From: Pseudomonas brassicacearum
GTDB taxonomy: Bacteria; Pseudomonadota; Gammaproteobacteria; Pseudomonadales; Pseudomonadaceae
Assembly: GCF_003732265.1 (NCBI RefSeq)
Contig: NZ_MOBK01000009.1
Span: 62,001 to 126,000, forward strand
DNA length: 64,000 nucleotides
Direction of reading: 5' to 3'
Both the position numbers and the translations under genes were made by a program. Shown here in pieces: positions 1-8,511 of this stretch. How positions within the stretch are numbered: position 1 is the stretch's first letter; the number at the start of each line of letters is the position of its first letter. The notes under the pieces were generated by a model. The model was not told where the DNA came from. It was given only the letters and a program-made list of their open reading frames with translations, and made no database searches.

Positions 1-400
1 TTGCACCGAGGGTGCCGGTGAGACTGGCCGGGGTGTCGTTGAACAACTCGGCTTTCCATTCTTCAATCGGGCGGTCGTAGGCCTTGAGCGTCGGCAGCCC
101 CGGATTTTTCGCCCAGTGTTGAGTGATGTGTTGACCGTGAGGCGTAGTCGGCGCGATCAACAGGCTGGGCAACTGACGATCCTGTAGCAGCTGAGCCAGC
201 AACGAAGGCCAACCTTCGCCCGACGTCAGGTGGATTTCGGTGTGCACCGCTTCCATCAATTTGCGCAGCTGCGGGATGCGTTGTTCAGCGGTGTAGGTGT
301 AAGGAGCTGTCACCAGTTCGACGTCGAACTCGTCAGGCACCGGCGTGGTGCCGGTCAGACTTTTCCGTAACTTGGTGAGGATGTTTTGCTTGGCGCTCAT
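1..400 (-). CDS. lutC: Lactate utilization protein C (LutC, LUD domain), partial
   Basis: The reading frame starts at ATG 400 on the minus strand and is open to the window edge, so about 133 N-terminal residues are visible (MSAKQNILTKLRKSL at the start). This matches the LUD-domain LutC subunit of the LutABC L-lactate oxidation complex in the cytoplasm. Its ATG overlaps the lutB stop (TGATG), which suggests translational coupling at the end of a lldP-lutABC operon. The C-terminal part of the LUD domain and any following gene (for example a D-lactate dehydrogenase) lie outside the window. The assignment rests on operon position and N-terminal similarity. Confidence 0.85.
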   Translation of the reverse strand, partial: MSAKQNILTKLRKSLTGTTPVPDEFDVELVTAPYTYTAEQRIPQLRKLMEAVHTEIHLTSGEGWPSLLAQLLQDRQLPSLLIAPTTPHGQHITQHWAKNPGLPTLKAYDRPIEEWKAELFNDTPASLTGTLGA

Positions 401-1854
401 CAACGGTCTCCCTGTTTGGCCAAATGCTCGCGGGCCATATCGTGCAGTGAGCGGGTGGCGGGCTTTGGTGCGCTGTGGTTCTGCGTCCACGGGCCGACAT
501 TGTTCGGCGTGAGCGCGCGCAGGCGAGTGGCGAAGAACCCGAATAGCCGATACAGCGTTGGCGAACTGTTGAGCTTCGCCCAGGCGTTCCAGATGAACCG
601 TTCCTTGCGCGAATACTTGCTGCCTTGGCCGCGCATGACTTGATGCGGGCTGTCCGGGGCTTTGACGTTCTCTTCCCGTAGGCGACGCAGCAATGCAGGG
701 ATAGGAATTTTTACCGGGCAGACTTCGCCGCACGCACCGCAAAGCGATGAGGCGCTGGGGTGGTCCGGGACTTTCGCCAGGCCGACCATGTGCGGCGTGA
801 TGATTTTTCCGATAGGCCCAGGGTAAACCTCCCCATAGGCATGGCCGCCGATTCGGGTGTAGACCGGGCAATGATTCATACAGGCGCCGCAGCGGATGCA
901 GTTCAGGGTCTGGCGCAATTCGCTGTCGGCAAACGCCTGGCTGCGACCGTTGTCGAGCAAGACCAGGTGCACTTCCTGCGGACCGTCGAGTTCATGCGCC
1001 TTGCGTGGGCCGGAGATCATGTTGACGTAGGTGGTGATCGGAATGCCCAGCGCCGAGCGGGTCAGCAGCGACAGCAGTGGCACCACATCGCGCAGGTTTT
1101 CCACGACTTTTTCGATGCCGGTCACGGCGATGTGCACCGGTGGCACCGACGTGGTCATGCGCCCGTTGCCTTCGTTTTCCACCAGTAACAGGGTGCCGGT
1201 TTCGGCCACGGCGAAGTTGACACCGGAGACGCCGATGTCCGCTTCGAAGAATTTCTGCCGCAAGACTCTGCGACCGATCTGAATGAGTTGGTCAACGTCC
1301 TTGGTGTATTCCACGCCAAGTTTGTCGTGGAACAAGGACGCGACCTGACCGGCATTCTTGTGGATCGCCGGCATAATAATGTGTGAAGGCTTCTCATGGT
1401 CGAGCTGGACGATGTACTCGCCCATGTCCGATTCCAGGCATTCAATGCCCTGTTCAGCGAGGAAATGATTCATCTCCATCTCTTCGCTGACCATCGATTT
1501 GCCCTTGATCACTTGCCGCCCCTCGTGAGCGCGGATGATCGAGAGGACGATGCCATTGGCCTCGTCCACCGTTTCCGCCCAGTGCACTGTCACACCGTTG
1601 CGGGTCAGGTTCTGTTCAAGTTGCTCGAGCAGGTCGGGCAACTTGGATAACGCGCGGGCGCGGACAGCATTGCCCAGCGATCGCAGATGTTCTCTTTCGT
1701 GGGCATCGCTGAAGGACGCTGCCCGTTTTGCCATCAGTGAATCCATCGCAGTGCGAAAGTTATTTCGCAATTGCTTGTCGTCCAAAGCCTTGTGAGCCCG
1801 GGCGCGAAAATCTTCGTCGACGCTGACCGTCGGAATAATCGTGGAAGTGCTCAT
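400..1854 (-). CDS. lutB: Lactate utilization iron-sulfur protein LutB
   Basis: This 484-residue protein has an N-terminal LUD domain and C-terminal ferredoxin-like clusters: CIRCGACMNHCP beginning near residue 319 and CGACGEVCP about 50 residues later, each typical of 4Fe-4S binding. LutB passes electrons in the LutABC L-lactate dehydrogenase complex. I place the start at ATG 1854 (MSTSTIIPTV) because it overlaps the lutA stop by four bases (ATGA); the frame is open further upstream, but that would lie inside lutA. It also overlaps lutC by one base. The complex is an alternative to the flavin enzyme LldD. Confidence 0.93.
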   Translation of the reverse strand: MSTSTIIPTVSVDEDFRARAHKALDDKQLRNNFRTAMDSLMAKRAASFSDAHEREHLRSLGNAVRARALSKLPDLLEQLEQNLTRNGVTVHWAETVDEANGIVLSIIRAHEGRQVIKGKSMVSEEMEMNHFLAEQGIECLESDMGEYIVQLDHEKPSHIIMPAIHKNAGQVASLFHDKLGVEYTKDVDQLIQIGRRVLRQKFFEADIGVSGVNFAVAETGTLLLVENEGNGRMTTSVPPVHIAVTGIEKVVENLRDVVPLLSLLTRSALGIPITTYVNMISGPRKAHELDGPQEVHLVLLDNGRSQAFADSELRQTLNCIRCGACMNHCPVYTRIGGHAYGEVYPGPIGKIITPHMVGLAKVPDHPSASSLCGACGEVCPVKIPIPALLRRLREENVKAPDSPHQVMRGQGSKYSRKERFIWNAWAKLNSSPTLYRLFGFFATRLRALTPNNVGPWTQNHSAPKPATRSLHDMAREHLAKQGDR

Positions 1855-2675
1855 CGGGCACCTCCGGTTCGTTGCCAGAGGAAACTGGCCAGGTGTTGGC
1901 CGCGCAACGCTTCCTGCTGTTTCTCCAGCGAGCCATTGATGTTCATCAGGCAACCGCAGTCGGCACTCAGTACCTTGTGCGCGCCGGATTCCTTCAACGA
2001 CCGGGTCTTGTCCGCCACCATCGCGCCGGAGATGTCTGGCATACGGACGCTGAACGTCCCGCCAAAGCCACAACATTCGCTTTCGTGATCGTGATTGACC
2101 CGCTCCACGTTGCTCAATTGCGCCAACAACTCACGACCGTGCAGGTGGGTGTTCATTTCACGGCGTGCCGAGCACGACGTGTGCAACGCCACTTTGACCG
2201 GCTCGCCGCTGTCCTGGAGCTGCACCTTGCAGACAAACAGCAGGAACTCGGCCAGTTCATACGTCCGGGCGGCGAGCGCCTGGACTTGCTTCAACGTGTC
2301 CGGCTCGTCCTTGAACAGGTCGGCATAGTGTTCGCGCAACATCCCGGCACACGATCCCGACGGCACCACCACCGGATAATCCCCGGCGAACAACGCCAGT
2401 TGCGCGCGGGCCACGGTCCTTGCCTGCTCGGTGTAACCCGAGGTGTAGGCCGGTTGTCCGCAGCAGCTTTGCCCTTGCGGGAACTCGACACGAATGCCTT
2501 CGCGTTCCAGCAAGTGGATCGCGTCCATCCCGGCTTCCGGGTAGAACAAATCCACCACGCACGTCCCGAACAGGTAGACCCGTGACGGTTTCTCGCTGGG
2601 GTATTGCCGAGGCTCGGGCAGTGGCGGGGCGACGCGGGTCGCGTTCGGCACAGCGTTGTAAAAAAGCTCGCTCAT
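1851..2675 (-). CDS. lutA: Lactate utilization Fe-S oxidoreductase LutA
   Basis: The 274-residue protein carries two CCG domains: SCCGQP with CCG at residues 71-73, and ECCGFGG with CCG at 201-203, followed by SADCGCLMN near 238. This is the cysteine-rich Fe-S oxidoreductase architecture of LutA, also seen in GlcF. With LutB and LutC it oxidises L-lactate to pyruvate in the cytoplasm. It is the first lut gene after lldP, with a 151-bp gap, and overlaps lutB by four bases. The start MSELFYNAV is the only plausible one and the length is normal. Confidence 0.93.
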   Translation of the reverse strand: MSELFYNAVPNATRVAPPLPEPRQYPSEKPSRVYLFGTCVVDLFYPEAGMDAIHLLEREGIRVEFPQGQSCCGQPAYTSGYTEQARTVARAQLALFAGDYPVVVPSGSCAGMLREHYADLFKDEPDTLKQVQALAARTYELAEFLLFVCKVQLQDSGEPVKVALHTSCSARREMNTHLHGRELLAQLSNVERVNHDHESECCGFGGTFSVRMPDISGAMVADKTRSLKESGAHKVLSADCGCLMNINGSLEKQQEALRGQHLASFLWQRTGGAR

Positions 2676-2775
2676 CAGGCGTGTCTCCGGGTGGTCCCGG
2701 TTATCCGTCCGCTGAGGCTGCTGAATATAGAACGGGAAGCTTTCAGCAGCCTTGCAGACCGGGTTGTGAATTGCT

Positions 2776-2814
2776 GACGCCGGAATCGTGGTCCGGCGTC
2801 GGTTTTTGCTTTTT
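2776..2814 (+). terminator. Inverted repeat with T-tract, oriented against the lactate operon
   Basis: GACGCCGGA at 2776 and TCCGGCGTC ending at 2800 form a perfect 9-bp stem, followed on the plus strand by two T-runs. It lies between lldP and lutA, which are both transcribed on the minus strand, where no T-run follows the stem. It could end antisense transcription, or act in the operon mRNA as an internal processing or stabilising stem. Confidence 0.5.
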
Positions 2815-2826
2815 AACCTGTAGTAC

Positions 2827-4521
2827 TTAGTGCACCAGCATGCCGGTGAACCAATAAGCCTGAGCCAGGGTGATCAAACCGACTATCGTTGCAAAGAATA
2901 GGCTGTGCTTGAGGGTGAAGCGGAACAGATCCGATTCCTTGCCCACCAGACCGGTCGCGGCGCAGGCCACGGCGATCGATTGTGGCGAGATCATCTTGCC
3001 GGTCACGCCGCCGCTGGTGTTTGCCGCCACCAGCAACACATCGCTGACACCGATCTGGTGCGCGGTGGTCGCTTGCAACGAGCTGAACAGGGCGTTGGAC
3101 GAGGTGTCGGAACCGGTCAGGAACACGCCAAGCCAGCCGAGGAACGGCGAAAAGAACGGGAACGCTGCGCCCGTCGCTGCCAACACCAGCGCCATGGTCG
3201 ACGACATGCCGGAGTAGTTGGTGACGAAGGCAAACGCCAGGACCATGCCGATCGACAGAATCGGCCAGCGCAGTTCGTAGAAGGTCTCTTTCAAAGTGGT
3301 CAGACCAGTTTTGAAATTGATCTTCAGCACCAGCATCGAGATCAGTGCGGAGAAGAAAATCGCCGTGCCGGTCGCGGAAATAGGGTCGAGCTTGAACACT
3401 GCCGGGATGGCCGTCGGGGCCGCCACGATCGGTGCCACCTTGATCACCATTTGATCCAGGTGCGGGATGGCAAAGTTGAACACCCAGCTGTACATCGAAC
3501 CACCGGCCGCGAACATCGCTTTGAACGGCTTCAGGGTCCAGATGGTGACGAGTACGGTGAGGATCAGGAACGGCGACCAGGCTTTGAAGATTTCACCGAG
3601 GCTGTACGGCGAGGCCACGGTGGTGCGCGGCTGGCCGAAACCACCGGCGCTGGCGGTCACCACGGACGCCGAGACAGCGCCGGCAATGTGCTGGCCAGCG
3701 GCGCGTTTCGGCTGCCAGACCTTCAGGAACAGGGTCAGGGAAATCAGGCTGACCAGGGCCGAGGTGATGTCCGGCAGTTCCGGGCCAATGAAGTTGGACG
3801 TGAAGTATTGGGTGATGGCGAAGCTCAAACCGGCCACCAGCGCAGCAGGCCAGGTTTCCTTCACGCCGCGCATGCCGTCCATCATGTACACCAGCCAGAA
3901 CGGCACGAACAGCGACAGCAGCGGCAACTGGCGACCGGTCATGGCGCCGATCTTGAATGCGTCGATACCGGTCACTTGCCCGGCCACGATGATCGGAATC
4001 CCCAAGGCACCGAAGGCGACGGGCGCGGTGTTGGCGATCAGGCACAGGCCGGCCGCGTACAACGGATTGAAGCCCAGGCCGACGAGCAGGGCGGCGGTAA
4101 TCGCCACTGGCGCACCGAATCCGGCGGCGCCTTCGAGGAACGCACCGAAGCAGAACCCGATCAGCAGCACCTGCAAGCGTTGGTCGTCGGTGATCGACAG
4201 TACCGAGCTGCGGATCACTTCGAACTGGCCACTCTTGACCGTCAATTTGTAGAGGAACACAGCTGCCACGATGATCCAGGCGATGGGCCACAGACCATAG
4301 GCAAAGCCATAACCGGCGGCGGCAAACGCCATGTCGACCGGCATCTGGAAGGCAAAGATCGCCACGGCAATCGACAACGCCAAGGTGATGCTGCCGGCCA
4401 CATGGCCTTTGAGGCGGAACACCGCCAACGCCAGGAAGAAAAATACGATGGGAATTACGGCCGCGAGGGCGGAGATGCCGAGACTGCCGAGCGGTGTGTA
4501 GAGCTGTTGCCAGGTTTGCAT
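2827..4521 (-). CDS. lldP: L-lactate permease LldP
   Basis: This 564-residue polytopic inner-membrane protein of the LctP/LldP family imports L-lactate (and probably D-lactate or glycolate) with protons. It has about 12-14 hydrophobic segments, starting near residue 14, and the family signature GAFLEGAAGFGAPVAIT near residues 127-143. The start MQTWQQLYTPLGSLG and the length match known LldP proteins. It is the first gene of the minus-strand lactate operon. Its promoter region contains a perfect LldR-type operator about 55 bp upstream, so expression is probably repressed by the divergent GntR regulator and induced by lactate. Confidence 0.95.
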   Translation of the reverse strand: MQTWQQLYTPLGSLGISALAAVIPIVFFFLALAVFRLKGHVAGSITLALSIAVAIFAFQMPVDMAFAAAGYGFAYGLWPIAWIIVAAVFLYKLTVKSGQFEVIRSSVLSITDDQRLQVLLIGFCFGAFLEGAAGFGAPVAITAALLVGLGFNPLYAAGLCLIANTAPVAFGALGIPIIVAGQVTGIDAFKIGAMTGRQLPLLSLFVPFWLVYMMDGMRGVKETWPAALVAGLSFAITQYFTSNFIGPELPDITSALVSLISLTLFLKVWQPKRAAGQHIAGAVSASVVTASAGGFGQPRTTVASPYSLGEIFKAWSPFLILTVLVTIWTLKPFKAMFAAGGSMYSWVFNFAIPHLDQMVIKVAPIVAAPTAIPAVFKLDPISATGTAIFFSALISMLVLKINFKTGLTTLKETFYELRWPILSIGMVLAFAFVTNYSGMSSTMALVLAATGAAFPFFSPFLGWLGVFLTGSDTSSNALFSSLQATTAHQIGVSDVLLVAANTSGGVTGKMISPQSIAVACAATGLVGKESDLFRFTLKHSLFFATIVGLITLAQAYWFTGMLVH

Positions 4522-4573
4522 ATGGGGTGGCCCCTAATTGTTGTTGGTCAGGCACTGGGCAGCGTTCTTGGTT

Positions 4574-4590
4574 AATTGGTAATACCAATT
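4574..4590. promoter_or_regulatory. LldR-type operator between lldP and lldR
   Basis: AATTGGT-AAT-ACCAATT is a perfect 7-bp inverted repeat around a 3-bp centre. It fits the TNGTNNNACNA core recognised by FadR/LldR/PdhR-type GntR regulators. It lies in the only divergent intergenic region between lldP and the regulator gene, 53 bp from the lldP start codon. I see no second perfect copy in this 263-bp region. Confidence 0.85.
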
Positions 4591-4784
4591 TACAATCGCT
4601 GTTGGCTAGGGTAAAAGCCTTCTGTGCGGTGTGTCAATTTGCCGCCCTAAAACTTTTGTCGAATACGCCGTGCGCAATGCCGCTGACCGGTGTGATCGGG
4701 CGTCTTCCTGGCAGGTGCCGGCGCCGCGCCAATAGGCCAGAATAGAGAGCCCGGCGAGCGGTCGGGATCGTGGAGAAGTGAGTT

Positions 4785-5552
4785 ATGGGGTTTGATCAGA
4801 TACGTCAGCGCCGTTTGTCTGACGATATTGTCGAGCGGCTCGAGGGGATGATCCTTGAAGGCACGCTGAAGTCCGGTGAGCGCTTGCCGGCCGAACGTGC
4901 GCTGGCCGAGCAGTTCGGCGTGTCACGCCCTTCGTTGCGCGAGGCGATTCAGAAACTGGCCGCCAAGGGCTTGCTGGTCAGTCGTCAGGGCGGCGGCAAC
5001 TATGTCGTCGATTCGCTGGGGTCGACCTTCAGCGATCCATTGCTGCATCTGCTGGAAAACAACCCCGAGGCGCAGCGCGATCTGCTGGAGTTTCGTCACA
5101 CCCTGGAAGCGTCCTGCGCTTATTACGCGGCATTACGCGCCACCGATGTCGATCGTGAGCGACTGACGGCGGCGTTTGAGGTGTTGCAGGACTGCTATTC
5201 GCGTCATGACGATGTGAGCCGGGCCGAAGAGGGCGCGGCGGACGCCAGTTTCCACCTGGCCATTGCGGAAGCCAGCCACAACGCGGTGCTGCTGCACACG
5301 ATTCGCGGGCTGTTCGACCTGCTCAAGCGCAACGTGGTGACCAACATTGGCGGCATGTACAAGCAGCGCACGGAAACCCGCGACATGCTGATCACGCAGC
5401 ATCGGGAGTTGTACATGGCGATTATCGAAGGGCGGGCGGAGCAGGCGCGGGAAGTCTCCAGCCGACATATCCTGTACGTACAGGAAGTGCTGGAAGAGGT
5501 GCGTCAGGAAGTGCAGCGCATGGCTCGGGCGGAGCGGCGCAAGGGGATGTAG
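4785..5552 (+). CDS. lldR: GntR-family (FadR/FCD) transcriptional regulator of lactate genes
   Basis: The 255-residue protein has an N-terminal winged helix (RLPAERALAEQFGVSRPSLREA, about residues 33-54, wing to about 75) and a C-terminal all-helical FCD domain (about 90-240) with the histidine-rich effector pocket typical of LldR/PdhR (DASFHLAIAEASHN). It is divergent from lldP with a perfect operator between them, so I infer it is the lactate-responsive repressor LldR. Paralogues such as PdhR or GlcC have the same fold; context makes LldR by far the best reading. Confidence 0.88.
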   Translation: MGFDQIRQRRLSDDIVERLEGMILEGTLKSGERLPAERALAEQFGVSRPSLREAIQKLAAKGLLVSRQGGGNYVVDSLGSTFSDPLLHLLENNPEAQRDLLEFRHTLEASCAYYAALRATDVDRERLTAAFEVLQDCYSRHDDVSRAEEGAADASFHLAIAEASHNAVLLHTIRGLFDLLKRNVVTNIGGMYKQRTETRDMLITQHRELYMAIIEGRAEQAREVSSRHILYVQEVLEEVRQEVQRMARAERRKGM

Positions 5553-5579
5553 TCAGTGGATTTTGCGGTGTTTGTTCGA

Positions 5580-5681
5580 TCGTCTTCGCGAGCAGGCTCG
5601 CTCCCACATTAGTTTTGTGTCGTTCACAAATCCACTGTGGGAGCGACGGTGCGACGATTCGACCTGCTCGCGAAGGCGGTA
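5580..5681. repeat. REP pair (REPIN-like) between lldR and smpB
   Basis: Two inverted copies of the Pseudomonas REP core are present: CTTCGCGAGCAGGCTCGCTCCCACA near 5584-5608, and its divergent reverse (GTGGGAGCGACGG...CCTGCTCGCGAAG) near 5637-5676. The second copy is interrupted by about 14 extra bases. The pair sits between convergent lldR and smpB and could act as a bidirectional terminator or mRNA stabiliser. Confidence 0.8.
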
Positions 5682-5697
5682 TCAAGCAGCAGGAGAA

Positions 5698-6180
5698 TTA
5701 ATCTTCCTTGCCCTTGTTGCGCACCGCACGCGCCAGTTCGCGACCGGCGTCGCGTTCGCGTTCGGTATCACGCTTGTCGTATTCCTTCTTGCCCTTGCCC
5801 AGTGCGATCTCGCACTTGACCATGTGCTTGCTCCAGTACCAGGACAGGCACACGCAGGCATAGCCTTTTTGCTGCACGGAGGTCGCCAGCTTTTCCAGCT
5901 CGCGGCGGTTGAGCAGCAATTTGCGGGTACGGGTCGGATCAGCGATGACGTGCGTGCTGGCAGTCATCAGCGGCGTGATGTGGCTACCAAGCAGCCAGGC
6001 TTCGCCATCCTTTAGCAGCACGTAACTGTCGACCAGTTGCAGCTTGCTTGCCCGCAGACTTTTTACTTCCCAGCCGGCCAGGACCAGACCAGCCTCGAAC
6101 TTATGCTCGATGAAGTAATCGTGTCGCGCCTTTTTGTTTTGCGCGATGGTCCCTGTTGGGTGTTTCTTCTGTTTAGCCAT
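5698..6180 (-). CDS. smpB: SsrA-binding protein SmpB
   Basis: This 160-residue protein begins MAKQKKHPTGTIAQNKKARHDY and contains the SmpB OB-fold signatures (FEAGLVLAGWEVKSLR, and SHITPL). It ends in the basic tail GKKEYDKRDTER...RNKGKED that enters the decoding site. SmpB delivers tmRNA to stalled ribosomes. I chose ATG 6180; the frame is open to 6411, but that extension overlaps the divergent transporter gene. The tmRNA gene ssrA is not in the window. It is divergent from the sodium symporter gene and convergent with lldR. Confidence 0.96.
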   Translation of the reverse strand: MAKQKKHPTGTIAQNKKARHDYFIEHKFEAGLVLAGWEVKSLRASKLQLVDSYVLLKDGEAWLLGSHITPLMTASTHVIADPTRTRKLLLNRRELEKLATSVQQKGYACVCLSWYWSKHMVKCEIALGKGKKEYDKRDTERERDAGRELARAVRNKGKED

Positions 6181-6298
6181 AGGGGCGGCATTATAGGGAG
6201 TTGCAAGCGAGTCGGCTACGGTATCGCTACGTGCTTGAGCAGGTTGATTGAATCCCGGACAATGCGGCCTCTTTTTTGAACGCTTGGGCGTGATAACG

Positions 6299-7702
6299 AT
6301 GTCGACAGACAAGGTTTCTGTCCACGGCAGTTGGGCTAGCCGCTGGGTCTTCATACTCGCCGCGACTGGTTCGGCCGTGGGCCTGGGTAGTATCTGGAAA
6401 TTCCCGTACATGGTTGGCGTCTACGGCGGCGGCGCTTTCGTGCTGATGTTCCTGGCCTGTATCGCGCTGATCGGCGTACCGGTCATGCTGGCCGAAACCC
6501 TGATCGGCCGTCGTGCCCGGCAAAGTCCGGCCAACGCCTTGAAGGTGCTGGCGCTGGAGGCGGGGCATTCGGGCAAGTGGTCCTGGGGCGCCTTCGCCGG
6601 GATGATCACGGCGTTGTTGATCCTGTCTTTCTATAGTGTGGTCGGCGGCTGGTCGCTGGATTACATCATCGACATGGGCCGTGGTGACTTCCAGGGTGTG
6701 ACGGCTGATCAGGTCGGCGCGTACTTTGGCAATGTGATCGCCGATCCGTGGCGCCTGACGCTTTGGCACACGATTTTCATGCTGTTGTCCGCCGTGGTGA
6801 TCGCCAAAGGCGTGGTCGCCGGGCTTGAGCGCAGCTTGCGGATCATGATGCCGCTGCTGTTTGTGATGATCATCGTGCTGCTGGGTTACAGCATGACCAC
6901 CGGGCATTTCATGGAGGGCGTGCATTTCATGTTCGACTTCCATCCGGAAAAAGTCCTCGACGGTTTGCTGCCCGCCATGGGCCATGCGTTCTTCTCGCTG
7001 AGCGTGGGTGTTGGCTCGATCATGATCTACGGTGCTTATATGCCGAAGAACTCGTCGATTTCCGGTACCGTCGTTGGTGTGGCGCTGCTCGATACGTTTG
7101 TTTCGCTGGTGGCCGGTCTGGCATTGTTTCCGATTGTGTTCGCCGCGGGCCTGAACCCGAGCGAAGGCCCCGGCCTGATGTTCGTCAGCCTGCCATTTGC
7201 CTTTGGTAACGTAGTGTTTGGCCAGTTGATGGGCGTGGTGTTCTTCGTACTGGTTGCGGTTGCTGCCTGGAGTTCGGCGATTTCGCTGCTCGAACCGATG
7301 GTCGCGTACCTGGTTGAGCGCACCAAAGTCAGCCGCGCCTGGGTGACGTTCTGGTTGGCGTTCACCTGCTGGTTCGTCGGGTTGGGCACCGTGTTTTCCT
7401 TCAACATCTGGAAGGAAGCCAAGTTTTTCGTGAACGAAGGCGGGATGTTCCACCTCTACCAATGGGGCGCGGCCGGCGGTCTGGACTTCTTTGGTGTGAT
7501 CGACTTCTTCACTTCGCGGATCATGTTGCCACTCGGTGGTTTGTGTTTCGTGGTGTTTGCAGGCTGGATCATGGGGCGTGAAGCGGTGCGCGACGAGTTG
7601 TCGATCCGCAGCCCGATACTGTTTGGCCTGTCCCTGTTCTTGATGCGCTATGTGGCGCCCATCGGCATTCTTGTAGTGTTTGCCGCCCAGCTGTGGAAGT
7701 GA
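6299..7702 (+). CDS. Sodium-dependent transporter, NSS/SNF (LeuT-fold) family
   Basis: The 467-residue inner-membrane protein has about 11-12 hydrophobic segments and the NSS hallmark GSAVGLGSIWKFPY at residues 24-37, which forms the Na+/substrate site in TM1 of LeuT. Substrates in this family are usually amino acids; the specificity cannot be told here. I use ATG 6299 (MSTDKVSVHGSWASRW) rather than the upstream in-frame start at 6248, because the TM1 region begins soon after. The gene lies between smpB and ratA, which in my memory of P. aeruginosa are direct neighbours, so it may be a lineage-specific insertion. Confidence 0.9.
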   Translation: MSTDKVSVHGSWASRWVFILAATGSAVGLGSIWKFPYMVGVYGGGAFVLMFLACIALIGVPVMLAETLIGRRARQSPANALKVLALEAGHSGKWSWGAFAGMITALLILSFYSVVGGWSLDYIIDMGRGDFQGVTADQVGAYFGNVIADPWRLTLWHTIFMLLSAVVIAKGVVAGLERSLRIMMPLLFVMIIVLLGYSMTTGHFMEGVHFMFDFHPEKVLDGLLPAMGHAFFSLSVGVGSIMIYGAYMPKNSSISGTVVGVALLDTFVSLVAGLALFPIVFAAGLNPSEGPGLMFVSLPFAFGNVVFGQLMGVVFFVLVAVAAWSSAISLLEPMVAYLVERTKVSRAWVTFWLAFTCWFVGLGTVFSFNIWKEAKFFVNEGGMFHLYQWGAAGGLDFFGVIDFFTSRIMLPLGGLCFVVFAGWIMGREAVRDELSIRSPILFGLSLFLMRYVAPIGILVVFAAQLWK

Positions 7703-7709
7703 CGCTGAC

Positions 7710-8144
7710 ATGACGACGCATATTCAACGCTCGGCCCTGCTGCCGTACCCGGCGCAGGCGCTGTATGACCTGGTCAACGACGTAGCGCGTTATCCCGAGT
7801 TTCTGCCGTGGTGTTCGGCAGCCGAGGTCCTGGAAAGCTCGCCGGAGCATATGCGCGCCAGCGTCGGTGTGGCCAAGGGTGGCTTGAGCCAGCATTTCGT
7901 CACCAGGAACACGTTGGTGCCCGGGCAGTCGATCGAGATGAACCTTGAAGAAGGGCCTTTCACTCAGTTGCACGGTATCTGGGTGTTCAAGCCGCTGACG
8001 GACAAGGCCTGCAAGATCAGTTTGGATCTATCGTTCGACTATGCCGGACCTATCGTTCGCGCGACGTTGGGGCCGTTGTTCAATCAGGCGGCCAACACGC
8101 TGGTGGACGCGTTCTGCCAGCGCGCCAAGCAGATTCATGGTTGA
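7710..8144 (+). CDS. ratA: RatA-type ribosome association / coenzyme Q-binding START-like protein
   Basis: The 144-residue protein has the Polyketide_cyc/COQ10 START-like fold: N-terminal MTTHIQRSALLPYPAQALYDLV, the YPEFLPWCSAAEV segment near residue 30, and the C-terminal helix QAANTLVDAFCQRAKQ. E. coli RatA (PasT) binds the 50S subunit and blocks 70S assembly; eukaryotic COQ10 homologues bind ubiquinone. I chose ATG 7710, just after the transporter stop. Its 3' end overlaps ratB by 8 bp. Whether it acts as a toxin here cannot be read from sequence. Confidence 0.9.
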   Translation: MTTHIQRSALLPYPAQALYDLVNDVARYPEFLPWCSAAEVLESSPEHMRASVGVAKGGLSQHFVTRNTLVPGQSIEMNLEEGPFTQLHGIWVFKPLTDKACKISLDLSFDYAGPIVRATLGPLFNQAANTLVDAFCQRAKQIHG

Positions 8145-8451
8145 GTCGGTGATTGAGGTCGAAGTGGTGTATGCCGCGGTTGATCGTCAGGTATTGCTGA
8201 CGGTCGCTGTGCCTGAGGGTACTTCAGTGCGCGAGGCGTTGCGCAAATCAGCGGTGGATGCGCAGTTTCCGGAGCTGGATCTGGGTAATTGCCCGGTGGG
8301 TATATTCGGCAAGGTCATTGCCGATCCCGAGGTGCGTCCGGTTCACGCGGGTGATCGCATCGAGGTTTACCGGCCGCTGCTGGCGGATCCCAAGGAGGTT
8401 CGTCGCTTGCGTGCCGCCAAGGCGGCCGAGGCCAAGGCGCGGAATCAGTGA
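8137..8451 (+). CDS. RnfH-family (RatB) ubiquitin-like protein
   Basis: This 104-residue RnfH/UPF0125 protein has a beta-grasp fold (MVESVIEVEVVYAAVDRQ, then VREALRKSAV, and the C-terminal VHAGDRIEVYRPLLADPKEVRRLRA). The family is linked genetically to ratA in most gamma-proteobacteria, hence the name RatB, but its biochemical role is unknown. It starts inside the ratA 3' end (8-bp overlap), which indicates coupled translation, and is followed by a strong bidirectional terminator. Confidence 0.9.
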   Translation: MVESVIEVEVVYAAVDRQVLLTVAVPEGTSVREALRKSAVDAQFPELDLGNCPVGIFGKVIADPEVRPVHAGDRIEVYRPLLADPKEVRRLRAAKAAEAKARNQ

Positions 8452-8467
8452 TTCACTAAACGCCAGA

Positions 8468-8502
8468 CAATAAAAAACCCGGAAATTCCGGGTTTTTTAT
8501 TG
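8468..8502. terminator. Bidirectional rho-independent terminator
   Basis: CAATAAAAAACCCGGAA-ATT-CCGGGTTTTTTATTG is a near-perfect palindrome with an A-tract before and a T-tract after the GC stem. It lies between convergent ratB and bamE and can stop transcription from both sides. Confidence 0.93.
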
Positions 8503-8511
8503 CGTCGCAAA

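Noticed and set aside
5580..5681. Possible CRISPR-like repeat
   Set aside because: The repeats are inverted REP cores, only two copies, with no regular spacers; no CRISPR array was seen anywhere in the window.
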